Positions 61,460 to 64,000 of a DNA stretch of 64,000 nt are shown in pieces (the first letter of the stretch is position 1; each line of letters starts with the position of its first letter). Position numbers and translations under genes: made by a program. The stretch is from Apostichopus japonicus (lineage: Eukaryota; Echinodermata; Holothuroidea; Aspidochirotida; Stichopodidae), in NCBI RefSeq assembly GCF_037975245.1, contig NC_092572.1, forward strand, positions 2,395,501 through 2,459,500. The letters are read 5' to 3'. The notes under the pieces are model-generated. The model saw nothing but the letters and a program-made list of their open reading frames with translations. It ran no database searches and had not been told where the DNA came from.

Positions 61460-62259
61460 CAGCGACGTAGCCAGGAATTTGAAAGGGGGAACACATTATG
61501 CGATTGATATAGTGTGGGTTTCTAAGGGGAGGGGGTGTCTCCTCCTCTTTGAGATATTTTTGAACAATTGAAGGTCCTTAGATGCGATCTGGTGCAATGT
61601 TTTGCCAGTTTCATCATGATCATATGATATCATACGATCAGCAGATTTTGTTCCCCGTTTGAACTCTTTTACATATTATATCAGAAAGCAAACATAGTGC
61701 TCTTTTAAAGTTTTTGACTCTTGTTTATTGTCCAATATATGGACTTAAATACATTTGACGAACTTAACTGATGGATAATATAAACTTTCATATTTTGTAA
61801 GACAGCCAGATGTGCAGTGGCCTAAACACAAATATCGTTATCGCAGTGTACTAGCAGTGTAATAATTATTTATAGGAAGTGCGTATCAAGTACGATTGCT
61901 AGCTTAGCTTCATAACATACTGTTCTTTCAACAACTTAGGACGAATCATAGAAAGGATGAGAACGAACGTTGTCGACGTCGTTGTGTAAACGGTCTGTAA
62001 CACCCCATCGAGTGCGTTTAGGTAGGCAATATGTATTTTATTACGTCCAACTGTAGGCTTGTAATAAGCTAAAGTCTAAATTTAGCTTATTGCATCTGCC
62101 AAACTAAGTAAGTAGCTGAATCAGTAGGCCTGAATGTTACTACGATTATAATCTAATTAACTGAGCTGACGAGTATTCAAGTTCAAAAGAGCACTGAAAA
62201 AGTACCACGCTAAAAAAAAACAGTTTTTAACATTTTTTTCCCCCCTGGCTACGTCCCTG
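61460..62259 (-). mobile_element. hAT-like non-autonomous element, copy 2 of the 15,041 insertion
   Basis: This is the counterpart of 15,041-15,882. About 45 bp just inside the right end, including most of the C run, are missing here. The terminal bases and the flanking 8-bp repeats are kept. Confidence 0.9.
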
Positions 62260-62924
62260 TTGATTGAGACTAAAAGAGGTTGATAAATTTCTAATTGTTT
62301 CTATTAGCATTGACTTGGTTACGTTTTAAACTTCTTTAAACGTTTCCAGGACATCAAAGAAAAAAGGGGTTACATTCTTACACTATATATATTTCACATG
62401 AGCAGGTGAAAGGGACATTAACAGGTGCGGCGGATCCGGTAAAGAAGGAGTAGAACCCCAAACTGATGGGACACTTTCTTACTCACAAAATACCATAGAA
62501 AACACACAAATGCAATGAGACATTCAGCAGTTTACATATTGGAATTTTTCTATGGTATGACTTACCAGGCTAGGAAGTAAGAAGAAAGAATTATGGTGAG
62601 AAGATTTATTAGAAAAATTGTGATTTGGCACAATGCGACATTCAGCAGTTTACATATTATGTAGAACGTTTTCGTCATCAGCGGAAAGTGCAACGAATCT
62701 GCCAAGTGAACCTTTCCGCATCACGTGTCCTTTTCTTTTCAAGGCCTAGATGTCAATTTGTAATTCTAGCTTTCATTCCAATGAACAGTTGAATTAATAC
62801 CAGCAAATTTCTCTGTTGTTATTTGCGTTTGCGTCACTTAGTAGGCCTACTTCTGCTTCAAGAAACCTTGCTTCGTCAAAACTAGAGGATGATTACTTCA
62901 ATTTGTTGCGTGGTAGCTTGTGAT

Positions 62925-63037
62925 TGGTGGCAATAGGAATTCAAAGAGTTCTTATTGGTGGTTCTATTCCTTAAAAGCAGCTGTTTGAAATGATTTCTCT
63001 ACCAGAAACTTCCAGTGCGAAGACTTCCAGATCAGAG
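62925..63037 (+). promoter_or_regulatory. Candidate promoter and 5' non-coding exon, copy 2
   Basis: This is the counterpart of 16,547-16,661. Both ATTGG boxes, the TTAAAA box and the CAGAG|GTAAGT donor are preserved. If the large duplication continues past the window, a second copy of the downstream gene would be expected there. Confidence 0.35.
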
Positions 63038-64000
63038 GTAAGTTGGAGGTAAAATCTTATCCGTTGGTGCAAGAGTTTCAAAGGCTGCCGCAGTACCGTG
63101 ATCAGTCAATGTCTTTCATCTTAATTCAATTTAAAGAAAGTTTACTTCTACATAAATTGTAGAGACTTCTACTACCCATTGGATTTTGGCATTCTTTGCA
63201 TGATCCTTGGCATCTTTTAAGTGTAACATTTAAATTATGCTGAAACGTGTTCCATATTGAGGGCAGATTGTATCGTAACTCGTGATGCTTAGTAGCGGCA
63301 TAAGTCACTGAAATTTGATTTTCTTGCAATTTACATTTACATCGCATATACATCATACTCTATACGTGTTCTCATCATATCATATACAATGTGGTCTCAT
63401 TTGCGCCTGCAGTATCGTATATAATCACATAAAGGAACGTAAACTCATAAAAAGTAAGCTGAAAAAAAAATCGGTAAATGTCATGATTGTGAACAGTCAT
63501 TTTGTCTCAAGTTGAAACTTGTTCACGAAAAGAAACGTATTATGTCCCGTTACGCCTTAATATGTTGTTTCTTTAGTGTTATTTACCTGCTCCAAGCTTT
63601 GTCCGCTGACAAGCATATGTACCGTTTTGATCTATTAACGTGAACTAAAGTACAGGCCTTCGTCCATGCGTTTGACATGTAACGTTTTCATGAAGTAAGG
63701 ATATACATTATGATGAAATTGAACTTGTTTTGTATTATTAACGTTCATCATATGTCAATTATATCGGATCGAAGGCGTTGAACATCCTTCTTCAAAATAT
63801 TCTAAAGTGCTTAATTAATTTCCGTCTCTTTGTAAAGTAAACGGTTATTTATGCTGATATATAAAAAGTTTGTCAAATTTAGTATTTCTTAAATATTGTT
63901 ATGTCAAGATATGCGGTAATGTCGTCACCAGTGTTTCCGCTAAGCCGTTATGACGCGATCTGACGCAATTGCTTGCCGATTTGACGCACTGGCGTTCAGA

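Overview
This is eukaryotic DNA, AT-rich and dominated by repeats, with GT-AG introns and no operon-like gene packing. The mix of repeats suggests a marine invertebrate deuterostome, possibly an echinoderm such as a sea cucumber. That mix includes several hAT-type elements, a DIRS tyrosine-recombinase retrotransposon, LINE fragments, a tRNA-like SINE head, TAGGCCTA-rich stretches and long (AT)n tracts. It also has phase-1 immunoglobulin-superfamily exons. The taxon is inference; no marker gene fixes it.

Layout. (1) 1-17,625 and 46,631-64,000 are two direct copies of the same sequence, about 98-99% identical by eye. They run off both ends of the window and are spaced 46.4-46.6 kb apart. Each copy carries a short hAT-like element, a 109-bp minisatellite, two opposed hAT-like elements of about 0.85 kb, an (AT)n tract beside a tRNA-like SINE head, a 12-bp minisatellite, a broken DIRS element and a candidate promoter with a first exon. 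(2) 17,626-28,938 holds nested transposons (a hAT within a hAT within a LINE), a candidate small secreted-peptide gene (22,690-24,812) and a 328-bp perfect-looking foldback. (3) 28,939-34,357 is a 1.6-kb tandem duplication of a decayed LINE fragment, one copy of which is split by a 2.2-kb hAT-like element. (4) 36,789-42,620 on the minus strand is the best gene in the window. It is a type I membrane immunoglobulin-superfamily protein with a V-type domain, a duplicated second-domain exon, a transmembrane helix and a very short tail. A solo LTR sits in one of its introns. (5) 42,700-46,630 holds small tandem repeats, a dispersed 15-mer, an inverted-repeat element and an (ACT)n tract.

No multigene pathway is visible. 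The two candidate genes both encode secretory-pathway products: a secreted cysteine-containing peptide and an Ig receptor-like membrane protein. The rest is mobile-element history, which can be read well because several insertions have paralogous empty sites inside the same window. Most remaining open frames are short, overlap repeats, or are the translated (AT)n tract, and are not annotated as genes.
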